A DNA stretch of 64,000 nt from Saprospiraceae bacterium (lineage in GTDB: Bacteria; Bacteroidota; Bacteroidia; Chitinophagales; Saprospiraceae): positions 124,001 through 188,000 of the forward strand of contig JADJTQ010000005.1 of assembly GCA_016711125.1 (NCBI GenBank), in the 5' to 3' direction. The position numbers were made by a program, and so were the translations under genes. The notes below the pieces were generated by a model, which was not told the DNA's origin, ran no database searches, and saw nothing but the letters and a program-made list of their open reading frames with translations. Positions 1 to 7,792 of this stretch are shown piece after piece. Every line of letters begins with the position of its first letter. Positions within the stretch are counted from its first letter, which is position 1.

Positions 1-1
1 T

Positions 2-1066
2 CTTGGGCGCCGGGAAAGTAATGACGAATTGGAACAAAAACATTGTAATCTTGCCCTGGCAATTCAATTGGTCATCGATGAGATTGTAATAAGAATGGCA
101 AGAGAGGCGAAAAGGATAACTGGTGCTGATCATCTATGTATGGCAGGTGGGGTTGCCCTAAATTGTGTGACTAATGGGAAACTACTCAGGGAGAATATTT
201 TTGAGAAGATATATGTTCAACCTGCTGCTGGAGATGCAGGAGGAGCAATAGGTGCAGGATTGGCAGTCAGTCATATGTATTTTGGGGAACGCCGAAATTC
301 CGATCACAAAAGTGATCAGATGCAGGGCTCTTATCTGGGTCCTTATTTTTCTGATAAGGAGATTTTACTAATGAATAAAAGAGTCAAGGGCGTACACAAA
401 TATTACCATGATTTTTCGGAATTATCAAAGTACGTTGCGGCAAGATTGTCTGAGGGTGGTGTTGTAGGATGGTTTCAGGGCAAGATGGAATTTGGTCCAA
501 GGGCCTTAGGTAATCGCAGTATTCTGGCTGATGCGAGGAATCCTGAAATGCAGCGAAAATTGAATCTTAAGATAAAATATAGAGAGGGGTTCAGACCCTT
601 TGCTCCTTCGGTATTGGCAGAGCGCGCTTCAGAATATTTTGAATTAGATGTCGATTCACCCTATATGTTGATGGTAGCTCCCATTAGAATTGAAAGAAGA
701 AAGGACCTTCCTAAAGATTATCACGAATTAGCCTTATGGGAAAGGCTTTACTTTAATAGAAGTGATGTGCCATCTGTCACTCATTTGGATTTCTCTGCAC
801 GGGTCCAAACGGTGCATAGAGAGACCAACCCACGATATTGGGAATTAGTCAGCGAATTTGCCCGTCAGACCGGGTGTGGACTAATAATAAACACGAGTTT
901 TAATGTAAGGGGTGAACCTATTGTATGCACTCCTTATGATGCTTATCGATGCTTTATGAGCACAGAGATGGATTATTTGGTAGTGGGTGATTTTGTATTC
1001 TGCAAGGAGGATCAACCAGACTATGAGAATAAAGCGAAATGGATGAGTATATTTTCGATGGATTGA
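2..1066 (+). CDS. Carbamoyltransferase, NodU/CmcH family (C-terminal part, cut by window start)
   Basis: The reading frame is open to the left edge of the window, so the N-terminal part lies outside; the TTG at 29 is not the true start. The visible part matches the second half of the NodU/CmcH/HypF-type O-carbamoyltransferases: the AGGVALNCVTNGK motif, then PAAGDAGGAIGAGL (nucleotide-binding fold), then the C-terminal domain signature GWFQGKMEFGPRALGNRSI and REGFRPFAPSVL. Family members move a carbamoyl group from carbamoyl phosphate, through an adenylate, to a hydroxyl of a sugar or natural product. The catalytic N-terminal histidines cannot be seen here. It is followed at once by DUF5989 and SxtJ-like genes on the same strand, the usual companions of this enzyme. 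Substrate unknown. Confidence 0.93.
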   Translation, partial: LGRRESNDELEQKHCNLALAIQLVIDEIVIRMAREAKRITGADHLCMAGGVALNCVTNGKLLRENIFEKIYVQPAAGDAGGAIGAGLAVSHMYFGERRNSDHKSDQMQGSYLGPYFSDKEILLMNKRVKGVHKYYHDFSELSKYVAARLSEGGVVGWFQGKMEFGPRALGNRSILADARNPEMQRKLNLKIKYREGFRPFAPSVLAERASEYFELDVDSPYMLMVAPIRIERRKDLPKDYHELALWERLYFNRSDVPSVTHLDFSARVQTVHRETNPRYWELVSEFARQTGCGLIINTSFNVRGEPIVCTPYDAYRCFMSTEMDYLVVGDFVFCKEDQPDYENKAKWMSIFSMD

Positions 1067-1096
1067 TTATAGCGCATTTTTTTAAATAAATGAAAA

Positions 1097-1246
1097 ATGG
1101 AAATAATAAAGGAGTTATGGCTCTATATGAATGAGCGAAAGAAATTTTGGCTAGCACCGATCATTATTGTGTTATTGTTATTGGGCTTGTTGATCATATT
1201 TGGTGGAAGCAGTGCCGTAGCTCCTTTTATTTATACATTATTTTAA
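1097..1246 (+). CDS. DUF5989 / SxtK-like small membrane protein (49 aa)
   Basis: A 49-residue protein that starts with MEIIKELWLYM, then has a basic patch (NERKK), one hydrophobic helix of about 18 residues (FWLAPIIIVLLLLGLLII) and ends with FGGSSAVAPFIYTLF. This is the layout of the DUF5989 family, known as SxtK in saxitoxin clusters, which is regularly found between a NodU-type carbamoyltransferase and an SxtJ-like protein. It lies 30 bp after the carbamoyltransferase and its stop codon is 6 bp before the next ATG, so the three genes look like one transcript. No biochemical function is established; a membrane anchor or partner of the carbamoyltransferase is an inference from synteny. An ATG 7 bp upstream is in another frame and hits a stop. 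Confidence 0.85.
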   Translation: MEIIKELWLYMNERKKFWLAPIIIVLLLLGLLIIFGGSSAVAPFIYTLF

Positions 1247-1252
1247 TTAGTG

Positions 1253-1627
1253 ATGGAGAACAGGAGATCTCAAACGCAGCCGGTGAGAACGGTTTTGGTT
1301 ATTACGGTTGGCATGTTGATTTTGGATTTTGTGACAAATTGGACCTGGCCGCTTTATTTTTCGCTAGCTATTGGCATACTGGGTCTGACCTCAAATTATC
1401 TGGCGGCCAGAATCGATTATTTATGGATGAAGTTGGCTTGGGTACTCAGTTTAATTATTCCAAATATTGTTCTGTCGATCATTTTCTTTTTCATGTTGAC
1501 GCCCTTGGCTATCCTGTCCAGACTTTTTGGTGAAAAGGACAAGTTATCTATCAGGAATACCAGAAAAAGTATATTTAAAGAAGTTAGCAAAGAATTTGAT
1601 AAAGGTTCTTTTGAAAAAACTTGGTAG
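1253..1627 (+). CDS. SxtJ-like membrane protein
   Basis: A protein of 124-125 residues starting at ATG 1253 (a GTG at 1250 is also possible). Three hydrophobic segments are visible: about 13-31 (TVLVITVGMLILDFV), 33-50 (WPLYFSLAIGILGL) and 62-88 (AWVLSLIIPNIVLSIIFFFML), followed by a basic tail. The sequence TPLAILSRLFGEKDKL just after the last helix fits the SxtJ family. It is the third gene of the carbamoyltransferase-DUF5989-SxtJ set and ends 2 bp before the convergent sulfotransferase stop. Function is not known; the constant pairing with NodU-type enzymes suggests it helps a membrane-linked carbamoylation step. Confidence 0.8.
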   Translation: MENRRSQTQPVRTVLVITVGMLILDFVTNWTWPLYFSLAIGILGLTSNYLAARIDYLWMKLAWVLSLIIPNIVLSIIFFFMLTPLAILSRLFGEKDKLSIRNTRKSIFKEVSKEFDKGSFEKTW

Positions 1628-1629
1628 AA

Positions 1630-2688
1630 TTAAGGTGTGAATATTTTTCTTTTGGAGTTCTTTCTTTTATCATACAAATCCAAAGCAAATTGATACAGTT
1701 CGAGATCATATTTGATGCCAAGTTTTATCTGATCTTTGATGGTTTCCGGAAGTGCCTGATCAATTTTTTGCTTAGTCACATTTACTCTTGGGATGTTAAC
1801 AAAGCGCCAATTAAACGTTTTGGCAATCAAGTTGATCGAATCTTCGAAGTGTTCAGTAATACCTATGAACTCAAATTCCTCCAATGTTTCTTTAGCTTGT
1901 TGAAGTCCTTGATCATCTAGCAAGTGTGGATTTCTAAAATAGATTAGATCAGAGACCGATGAGTCGGCAAAATATCTGGTCTGAAGGTTAAATAATCGAT
2001 CCCTCAACTTATCATATGCTTCTTCTATTGTGCCGGAATTAAGATCAGCTTGACTGAGATAGGAGTAATTCAGATTAGAAATAGCTCTTTGATAGGGATC
2101 CCGCAGAAAGGCAAGTCGTTTGGTGATAGGAGGCATCAGAGAAGCTGCTGAAGCAGGAAGATGACCACAAAGCAACCGGATGTCATTAAAATGCTCGTCG
2201 GGACGTTGAAGTAAATTTTGCACATCAGGATACCGGCCTCCATTTCTATGGATGTCAGCAGTATTTGGAAAAATAACTTGTTGGCGAAACAGGGTGTTTA
2301 GTAATTGTTGGAATGAAGTTCCTGCTGTTTTCGGAACGTGGAGAAAAAAAAATCGATCACTATTGCTATCAGAATGATAAGTTTCTGGAACTTTTGATTG
2401 GATAGGGCTATTTGACAACTCCACTTCCAAAGGGCCTCCCACGACATGAATATTATGATGAAGCAATTCACTGGGTATCTCTGAGTAATAAAAAATAAAC
2501 GAATATTTATTGATCGTTTCCACCTCACCATTTAACAATTCAGATTGTGTGGCAGTAGCTAGAGTTGTTGCGACCTTATTATCATTTATATATAGACTTA
2601 CGGAGTTTGGTCCTGAGTTCTCTTCATCCCAGATCAAGCCTCCAAAGCCTATCGCATTATTGAAATTAACTTGACCTTTTATGCTCAT
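1630..2688 (-). CDS. Sulfotransferase family 2 protein with N-terminal beta-sandwich-like module
   Basis: 352 residues. Residues about 117-125 (HVPKTAGTS) form the 5'-phosphosulfate-binding loop of PAPS-dependent carbohydrate sulfotransferases, and RDPYQRAISN at about 196-205 is the 3'-phosphate-binding motif. The first 100 residues are not part of the sulfotransferase fold; they carry the pattern GFGGLIWDEENSGPNSVSLY followed by IND, which resembles the small beta-sandwich modules attached to glycan-modifying enzymes. No signal peptide is seen, so the enzyme should be cytoplasmic and modify a precursor or lipid-linked glycan. It is convergent with the carbamoyltransferase cassette (stops 2 bp apart), so it is not in the same transcript but may act on the same product. 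Acceptor unknown. Confidence 0.85.
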   Translation of the reverse strand: MSIKGQVNFNNAIGFGGLIWDEENSGPNSVSLYINDNKVATTLATATQSELLNGEVETINKYSFIFYYSEIPSELLHHNIHVVGGPLEVELSNSPIQSKVPETYHSDSNSDRFFFLHVPKTAGTSFQQLLNTLFRQQVIFPNTADIHRNGGRYPDVQNLLQRPDEHFNDIRLLCGHLPASAASLMPPITKRLAFLRDPYQRAISNLNYSYLSQADLNSGTIEEAYDKLRDRLFNLQTRYFADSSVSDLIYFRNPHLLDDQGLQQAKETLEEFEFIGITEHFEDSINLIAKTFNWRFVNIPRVNVTKQKIDQALPETIKDQIKLGIKYDLELYQFALDLYDKRKNSKRKIFTP

Positions 2689-2830
2689 TACATAAAGATA
2701 ACATAGATCGGCAAAAATAAAAAGATCGTTTGAAGTTGATCGGCTTTTAATGTGACAAACATCTTATGTTTCATTGTTTTTCGGCTTTGGATTTGTGAAA
2801 AAAGGCTGGTTATCAGGTAGCCTTAAATAG

Positions 2831-2925
2831 TTTGACAGACGATGTGAAGTACGAAGAGATGGTTTCATACCCGACAAGATAATGATAAATACATCATCAA
2901 ATGATCACGGGACAGGCAAAGAAGA
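2831..2925 (+). pseudogene. Remnant of an S74-type secreted gene (third copy)
   Basis: This 95-bp stretch is clearly related to the 3' part of the gene at 11543-12316: the bases around GACGATGTGAAGTACGAAGA and ACATCATCAAATGATC match 12137-12200. In frame it reads GLTDDVKYEEMVSY-like residues and then stops. No gene start or other domain is present. It is a dead fragment lying between the sulfotransferase and the sensor-kinase run, and shows that this gene family has been copied over at least 9 kb. Confidence 0.6.
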
Positions 2926-2942
2926 ATAAAAATCATGACCCA

Positions 2943-4097
2943 TCAGGAAGGATTTACAGCTAAATTTTTGTAGATCAATTCTTCCTCGACAATCGGTATA
3001 ATGATTTGAAATTCTGTGCCTTTACCTTCTGTGCTAGTCACTGTTATTTTTCCATTATGGGCCTTGGTAATGATGTCATAACTTAACGAAAGGCCCAGAC
3101 CAGTGCCCTCCCCCGTTGGTTTGGTGGTGAAGAAGGGCTGGAAGATCTTATCCATAATTTTGTTAGAGATTCCCTTCCCATTGTCGGAGATTAAGATTAC
3201 CAGGTTTTGCTGCTCTTTTTTAGTGCTGACTTTTATTTTGGGTTGGTAGGGGGTTGATGTTGCCGGATCGGGGCCCGATATTGCTGTGGTGATCTTTTTC
3301 ATTTCATTGACGGCATAAAAGGCATTATTAATAATATTTAATATAACCCGTCCGATATCCTGCGGAATCCCCTTCAATTTTGGGAGTTCTTGATCAAAGT
3401 GCGTTTCAAATGTTGCATTAAATGACTTTTCCTTGGCCCGGAAGCTGTGGTAGGCTAATCGTAGACATTCATCACATAAGGCATTAATATCAATGAATTC
3501 CTTAATGCTATTACCTTGACGGGAATGCTGAAGCATTCCTTTGACAATGGAATCTACACGTTTACCATGATGATTAATTTTTTCGGTGTTCTTCTTTAGA
3601 TTTTTCAGTATTTCAAATTCTGGAGTGCCATTTCCAGGTGACGATTGGTTGATCCAATGTGCTTCCAAGTCTTCCAGTAGTTCGACATTGATTTCCGAGA
3701 AATTGTTGACAAAGTTGAGTGGATTTTGAATTTCATGAGCGATGCCGGAAGTAAGTTCTCCCAGTGAAGCCATTTTTTCTGCTTGTATAAGTTGAGCTTG
3801 AGTGGCTCTAAGATTCTCGATCGATTCGCTCAGTTCTAGCGTTCTTTCACTGACTTGTTTTTCCAGAATTTCATTTTGGGTAGCAAGCATGGCTTGTTTC
3901 TCTTGTTCTTTTTCGAAGGTAATACGAGCAACATCTCGCTGGAGCAGGTTATATTTACTCGCCAGGGCTAAGGAGAAAGCGATCGTCTCCAGCGCTCCAA
4001 AACCCAACGCACCATAAATGGTTTTGAAATAATTAAAGACGGCATACTGAGGTAGAAACCCAATAAGATCAATTTGGGCATAGTAACTAATTGCCAA
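2943..4097 (-). CDS. Sensor histidine kinase 1, kinase half (frameshifted 7TMR-DISM kinase)
   Basis: C-terminal 384 residues of a membrane sensor kinase whose N-terminal half is in the next two entries. The start shown is only the first possible codon after a frame change. Visible in order: the last transmembrane part (about 1-50), a coiled coil of charged residues (55-105, EKEQEKQAMLATQNEILEKQ), the HisKA box EKMASLGELTSGIAHEIQNP with the phospho-accepting His at 121, and an HATPase_c domain with ISDNGKGI and GEGTGLGLSLSYDI. It should phosphorylate the neighbouring regulators. From about 3050 to 3830 it is nearly identical at DNA level to 7190-7990 of kinase 2, while the sensor halves differ. 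Split by small indels against kinase 2; gene may be intact in the living strain. Confidence 0.8.
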   Translation of the reverse strand: MAISYYAQIDLIGFLPQYAVFNYFKTIYGALGFGALETIAFSLALASKYNLLQRDVARITFEKEQEKQAMLATQNEILEKQVSERTLELSESIENLRATQAQLIQAEKMASLGELTSGIAHEIQNPLNFVNNFSEINVELLEDLEAHWINQSSPGNGTPEFEILKNLKKNTEKINHHGKRVDSIVKGMLQHSRQGNSIKEFIDINALCDECLRLAYHSFRAKEKSFNATFETHFDQELPKLKGIPQDIGRVILNIINNAFYAVNEMKKITTAISGPDPATSTPYQPKIKVSTKKEQQNLVILISDNGKGISNKIMDKIFQPFFTTKPTGEGTGLGLSLSYDIITKAHNGKITVTSTEGKGTEFQIIIPIVEEELIYKNLAVNPS

Positions 4098-4113
4098 TAT
4101 GGCAGAAATCAGA

Positions 4114-4332
4114 TTAAAATCTGTCCAAATAGAAAAATCGTGCCTTGTTGTAACCTGATACGAAGCTCACGATTGCTACAAAAAAACATATGAAAACCGA
4201 GAGATTCCAAAGAATTATCCTTGGCATACCGGTAAAATGATAAAGACCGCTAAGATTTATCAGGAATTGAATAATTATCATGTAAATCAGTATTCGTAAA
4301 ATCATATCGCTTCGTGGCTGATACCTTTGCAT
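4114..4332 (-). CDS. Sensor histidine kinase 1, central transmembrane fragment
   Basis: 72 residues with two or three hydrophobic helices (ILRILIYMIIIQFLINL; IILWNLSVFICFFVAIVSFV). They align with LVLKILIGLMLVQLLINA and VIPWNLSTVLCVILAFKSY of kinase 2, so this is the middle of the 7TMR-DISM membrane domain of the same gene. It is separated from the N-terminal fragment by loss of single A residues on the coding strand (in an A-run at plus-strand 4388-4394 and again near 4326-4330), and from the kinase half by a net 2-base loss near 4105-4120. Not an independent gene. Confidence 0.65.
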   Translation of the reverse strand: MQRYQPRSDMILRILIYMIIIQFLINLSGLYHFTGMPRIILWNLSVFICFFVAIVSFVSGYNKARFFYLDRF

Positions 4333-4384
4333 TGAAGGAATAGTCGGCTAAATTGAATCAGGGATATCCAAATAAGTGGATCAC

Positions 4385-5191
4385 TTATTTTTTTAAATAG
4401 AATGCAATTGAGGGTAAATCAAGTAGGAAATAACTAGTAAGCTTGGGAGGAGAATCGACGAAGAGACTAATAAAGGCTGCAGCGTATAGTATCGTATATA
4501 GAGTATACCATAAATAGGTCGGATCTCTTAGGGAAATATATATAAATAAATTGTAAAATGCCAAACCAAACATAATTCCAAATATGATCCCATCCATATA
4601 ATTTTGAAACTCCATTCGAGTAAGTTTAGAAATCGTTTTGCTGATTACTAAATTGATATTGTTTTCTCTTCTGAACTTTCCACTGGCCTCAAATTTGGCC
4701 AAGATGTGCAATTCAGATCGGGCGGCAATTTTAATTTCGGGCTGGTAGTTCAGACTGAGTATGCCAATGTTTAATTGCTCGGTATGACCATTCGAGTCAT
4801 AGAGATAAATTGACACGTGATCCCAGTAGTTTGATTGGAAGGTGATGATTTCATCCCTCGTTTGTCGATTTGACAGAATTAACCTGGCCCAATACGTATG
4901 CAGAATTGGTTTTTCATTGATATTCTGTGTGAATCTGAGTTCAGGGGTTTGCAAGATCCTTTGAAAAGTCCATATTTTGCCTTCGTCAGGTAAGACTTCG
5001 AGTTCTTCTACCAGATTGACAGACCAGTCTGTGGTTGCAGGTATCTCAATATTTGAGATTGCGCTACCTGTGGTGGCAATCACAAAGGAGAACAGTACAC
5101 TCATTAGGTGTTTGAGTGATAGTAACCAATTGGAGTTTTCCATCAGGGTTATTATGTAGTCGCACTCTGGCAAAGGTTTGTCACGTAGCAT
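4385..5191 (-). CDS. Sensor histidine kinase 1, N-terminal sensor fragment (7TMR-DISM)
   Basis: 268 residues. The start used lies 5 bp after the stop of the LytTR regulator gene; a second ATG at 5143 gives a better signal peptide (MENSNWLLSLKHLMSVLFSF). Then comes a periplasmic 7TMR-DISM extracellular domain (about 55-190) and the first membrane helices, with the family signature MDGIIFGIMFGLAFYNLFIY. The frame ends in a 7-base A run (plus-strand T run 4388-4394); adding one A restores I-S-D-P-L-I-W-I-S, matching IGDPLVWIS of kinase 2. Ligand unknown; such domains usually sense carbohydrates or other small molecules outside the inner membrane. Last gene of the signalling run. Confidence 0.75.
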   Translation of the reverse strand: MLRDKPLPECDYIITLMENSNWLLSLKHLMSVLFSFVIATTGSAISNIEIPATTDWSVNLVEELEVLPDEGKIWTFQRILQTPELRFTQNINEKPILHTYWARLILSNRQTRDEIITFQSNYWDHVSIYLYDSNGHTEQLNIGILSLNYQPEIKIAARSELHILAKFEASGKFRRENNINLVISKTISKLTRMEFQNYMDGIIFGIMFGLAFYNLFIYISLRDPTYLWYTLYTILYAAAFISLFVDSPPKLTSYFLLDLPSIAFYLKK

Positions 5192-5195
5192 TTTG

Positions 5196-5942
5196 TTACT
5201 TCATCAAATATTTTAACAATGCTTCCTTTTTATTTCGTGATACATTAATATGTGAACCATCGTTCATGATTACATAACCTCCTTCACCTCGGATATATTG
5301 ATTTACTTCGTTCAGATTGATGAGAAACGAATGATGCACGCGTATAAACGATGGATAGTCGTATAATAATGACTGGACTTCTTTTAGTGTTCGGCTGGCT
5401 ACGATTTTGGTTCGATTCTTTAGGATAATATGGGTGTAATTGTCGTCAGCACTGCAAGAAATAATATCATCCACTGAAATCAACTTAAAGCCCTCCAAAT
5501 TGGGAATGGCTATTTTCTTGTTGGTGTGATCTTTTTGAGACAATTTATCGATTAGAAATTGAAACTGGTCTGACTTGGGTTTATAGCCTTGTGTCACAAA
5601 CCGTTGCACTGCCAGTACAAGTTCTTTCGGATCTACTGGTTTGAGAAGATAGTCCAATGCACTATATCGGATCGCTTTTATGGCATACTGATGAAATGCC
5701 GTTGTAAATATCACGGATAGTGGATAGTGCTTGATTTGCTCCAATAGATCAAAGCCACTCAGAACCGGCATTTCGATGTCCAAAAAAATAAGATCTGGAT
5801 GTTTATTGGTTATCGACATAAATCCATCTTGAACCGACCGGCATTTATCGATAATTCGCACATTCGGACAATGCGATGACAGCAGGATTTCCAAAGAAGA
5901 AAGGCTATTTTCCTCGTCATTGATCAGGATGGTATTAATCAT
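5196..5942 (-). CDS. LytTR-family response regulator
   Basis: 248 residues. An N-terminal receiver domain has the acidic pair DE at 9-11, the phospho-accepting Asp at 55 in FLDIEMPVLSG, Thr80 and Lys101 in LLKPVDP. A LytTR DNA-binding domain follows from about 140 to 245 (IISCSADDNYTHIILKN, SFIRVHHSFLINLNEVNQYI). Proteins of this type bind imperfect direct repeats upstream of target genes. The start overlaps the stop of the upstream receiver-kinase gene by 4 bp (ATGA), which indicates translational coupling, and the sensor kinase gene starts 5 bp downstream. Together they form a two- or three-part phosphorelay. Confidence 0.92.
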   Translation of the reverse strand: MINTILINDEENSLSSLEILLSSHCPNVRIIDKCRSVQDGFMSITNKHPDLIFLDIEMPVLSGFDLLEQIKHYPLSVIFTTAFHQYAIKAIRYSALDYLLKPVDPKELVLAVQRFVTQGYKPKSDQFQFLIDKLSQKDHTNKKIAIPNLEGFKLISVDDIISCSADDNYTHIILKNRTKIVASRTLKEVQSLLYDYPSFIRVHHSFLINLNEVNQYIRGEGGYVIMNDGSHINVSRNKKEALLKYLMK

Positions 5943-7012
5943 AAGTTCAAAGGTATGTTAATCATTATTTCAGTGCCACTCGATCTTCCCTCAGAATCTG
6001 TGAGATCATGGGTTTCAATCCTCGCTCCTTCGGGTCGGTCGAGGCCCAGTAATTTAATTCTTTCCCGGGTGACCTTCATTCCCATTGGTTTGTGTTTGAG
6101 TATCATATGGCTGGACAATAAACTGGAATTATACCGGCCTATGCCATCGTCTTCTATGCTTAACATTAGTCGGTTTTCTTCTTCAGCAATGATTATTTTT
6201 AAATGTCCTGGCCTTTCTTTGGGCAATAGCCCATGATGGATGGCATTTTCAACAAAAGGTTGCAATATCAGAGGAGGTACTTTGATAGAAAGGGTGTCTA
6301 AGTCATCTGATATGATAAGCTGGTAATTGAAGCTATGCTGAAAACGCAGGGATTCTAGTTCGATATACAGTCTTAAGGTATCTAGTTCTTGCGCGAGGCT
6401 GACCACATGCAGTGCCGAATTTTCTAGTATTAGGCGGATTAATTTTGAAAATTTGACCAAATAGTCAGAAGCCTGCTGTTTTTCATTTCTGAGAATAAAG
6501 TTATTTATCGAATTTAACGAATTGAAAATAAAATGTGGATTCATTTGAGCACGTAGAGCCTGCATCTCAAGGTCAGATGCTTTTTGCTTAAGCAGTAGGT
6601 TGTCATATTGAATTTGGATATTTTCCTTAATGCGATTTACCTCGACAATCGTTTTAATCAGTGTCAACTCTAGATCGGCAAGGTCTAGAGGTTTCGTGAG
6701 AAAGTCAAATGCTCCCCGGTTCATTGCAGTCCGGATATTTGACATGTCACCATATGCTGACAGTAAAATGGACTGTAGAAAGGGATTTATTTCCTTGATT
6801 TTTGCAAGCAGAGTCAACCCATCCATTTCCGGCATATTGATATCTAGCAGTGCAATATCTATTTCGGGTTCGTCAATAATTTTTTGCAAAGCTTCAAGTC
6901 CATTTCTGGCAAAAATAAAATCATAGCCCTTCAGGAAGGGCTTGTTACCAAATTTTTGCAGGATCAATTCTTCCTGATCCTCTTCATCATCTACTACAAT
7001 TATTTTTGGCAT
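5939..7012 (-). CDS. Receiver domain fused to LytS-type histidine kinase (no membrane part)
   Basis: Starting at ATG 7012 the protein is MPKIIVVDDEED..., a clean receiver start; the in-frame ATG at 7054 would add 14 residues of no known domain. The receiver has Asp57 in LLDINMPEMDGL and a KPLDLADLE motif. A coiled linker (about 120-165) leads to a His_kinase (PF06580) domain with LRAQMNPHFIFNSLNSINNF, where His is the phosphorylation site, then HATPase motifs LQPFVENAIHHGL and IEDDGIGR. There is no transmembrane segment, so it must receive its signal from a partner, most likely the two DISM kinases on either side, and pass it to the LytTR regulator whose gene overlaps it by 4 bp. Confidence 0.9.
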   Translation of the reverse strand: MPKIIVVDDEEDQEELILQKFGNKPFLKGYDFIFARNGLEALQKIIDEPEIDIALLDINMPEMDGLTLLAKIKEINPFLQSILLSAYGDMSNIRTAMNRGAFDFLTKPLDLADLELTLIKTIVEVNRIKENIQIQYDNLLLKQKASDLEMQALRAQMNPHFIFNSLNSINNFILRNEKQQASDYLVKFSKLIRLILENSALHVVSLAQELDTLRLYIELESLRFQHSFNYQLIISDDLDTLSIKVPPLILQPFVENAIHHGLLPKERPGHLKIIIAEEENRLMLSIEDDGIGRYNSSLLSSHMILKHKPMGMKVTRERIKLLGLDRPEGARIETHDLTDSEGRSSGTEIMINIPLNL

Positions 7013-7105
7013 TTGCAGTTTTATTTTTGAAAAATTTATAAAAACCATCCTCATATTTCCACAATTGGATGGTACATGTTTTGGCTATAAATGTGGTCTG
7101 CATAT

Positions 7106-7792
7106 TCAAATTAATAGGCTGTCAACAATAGGTATAATAATCTGAAATTCTGAGCCTTTACCTTCTGTGCTGCTCACTTTGAGCAATCCGTTGTGTGCCT
7201 TGGTAATGATGTCATAACTTAACGAAAGGCCCAGACCAGTGCCCTCCCCAGTTGGTTTTGTGGTAAAGAATGGTTGGAAAATCTTGTCGATAATTTTGTT
7301 TGGGATTCCTTTCCCATTGTCGGAGATCAAAATCACAAGGTTCTGATCCTCTTTTCTTGTGTTGACTTTTATTTTGGGTTGGTAGGGGGTTGATGTTGCC
7401 GGATCGGGGTCTGATATTGCTGTGGTGATCTTTTTCATTTCATTGACGGCATAAAAGGCATTATTAATAATATTTAATAAAACCCGTCCGATATCCTGCG
7501 GAATTCCCTTCAATTTTGGGAGTTCCTGATGAAAGTCCGTTTCAAATGTGGCACTAAATGACTTTTCCTTGGCACGAAAGCCGTGATAGGCTAATCGGAG
7601 ACATTCATCACATAAGGCATTAATATCTATGAATTCCTTAATGCTATTCCCTTGACGGGAATGCTGAAGCATTCCTTTGACAATGGAATCTACCCGTTTA
7701 CCATGATGATTAATTTTTTCGGTGTTCTTCTTTAGATTTTTCAGTATTTCAAATTCTGGAGTGCCATTTCCGGTGGCGATTGGTTGATCCAA
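7106..7792 (-). CDS. Sensor histidine kinase 2, catalytic fragment
   Basis: 228 residues that continue the next entry in another frame. It contains the last part of the dimerisation domain (ILKNLKKNTEKINHHGKRVD) and an HATPase_c domain (NIINNAFYAVNEM N box, ISDNGKGIP, GEGTGLGLSLSYDI). Compared with kinase 1 the break is one missing base at about 7770-7775 (CCGGTGGCG here against CCAGGTGACG there). With that base restored, the gene 7106-9282 encodes one kinase of about 725 residues. The DNA of this half is nearly the same as 2960-3650. Confidence 0.8.
   Translation of the reverse strand: MDQPIATGNGTPEFEILKNLKKNTEKINHHGKRVDSIVKGMLQHSRQGNSIKEFIDINALCDECLRLAYHGFRAKEKSFSATFETDFHQELPKLKGIPQDIGRVLLNIINNAFYAVNEMKKITTAISDPDPATSTPYQPKIKVNTRKEDQNLVILISDNGKGIPNKIIDKIFQPFFTTKPTGEGTGLGLSLSYDIITKAHNGLLKVSSTEGKGSEFQIIIPIVDSLLI

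Noticed and set aside
1621..1920. Plus-strand open frame over the sulfotransferase gene
   Set aside because: It is antisense to a well-supported sulfotransferase and shows no conserved motif.
4380..4400. Programmed frameshift or phase variation in the A7 run of kinase 1
   Set aside because: Many unrelated genes in the window show the same kind of single-base loss, and kinase 1 has further breaks; an error or decay is more likely than a regulated event.
5955..6236. 93-codon plus-strand open frame over the receiver-kinase gene
   Set aside because: Antisense shadow of the histidine-kinase domain.
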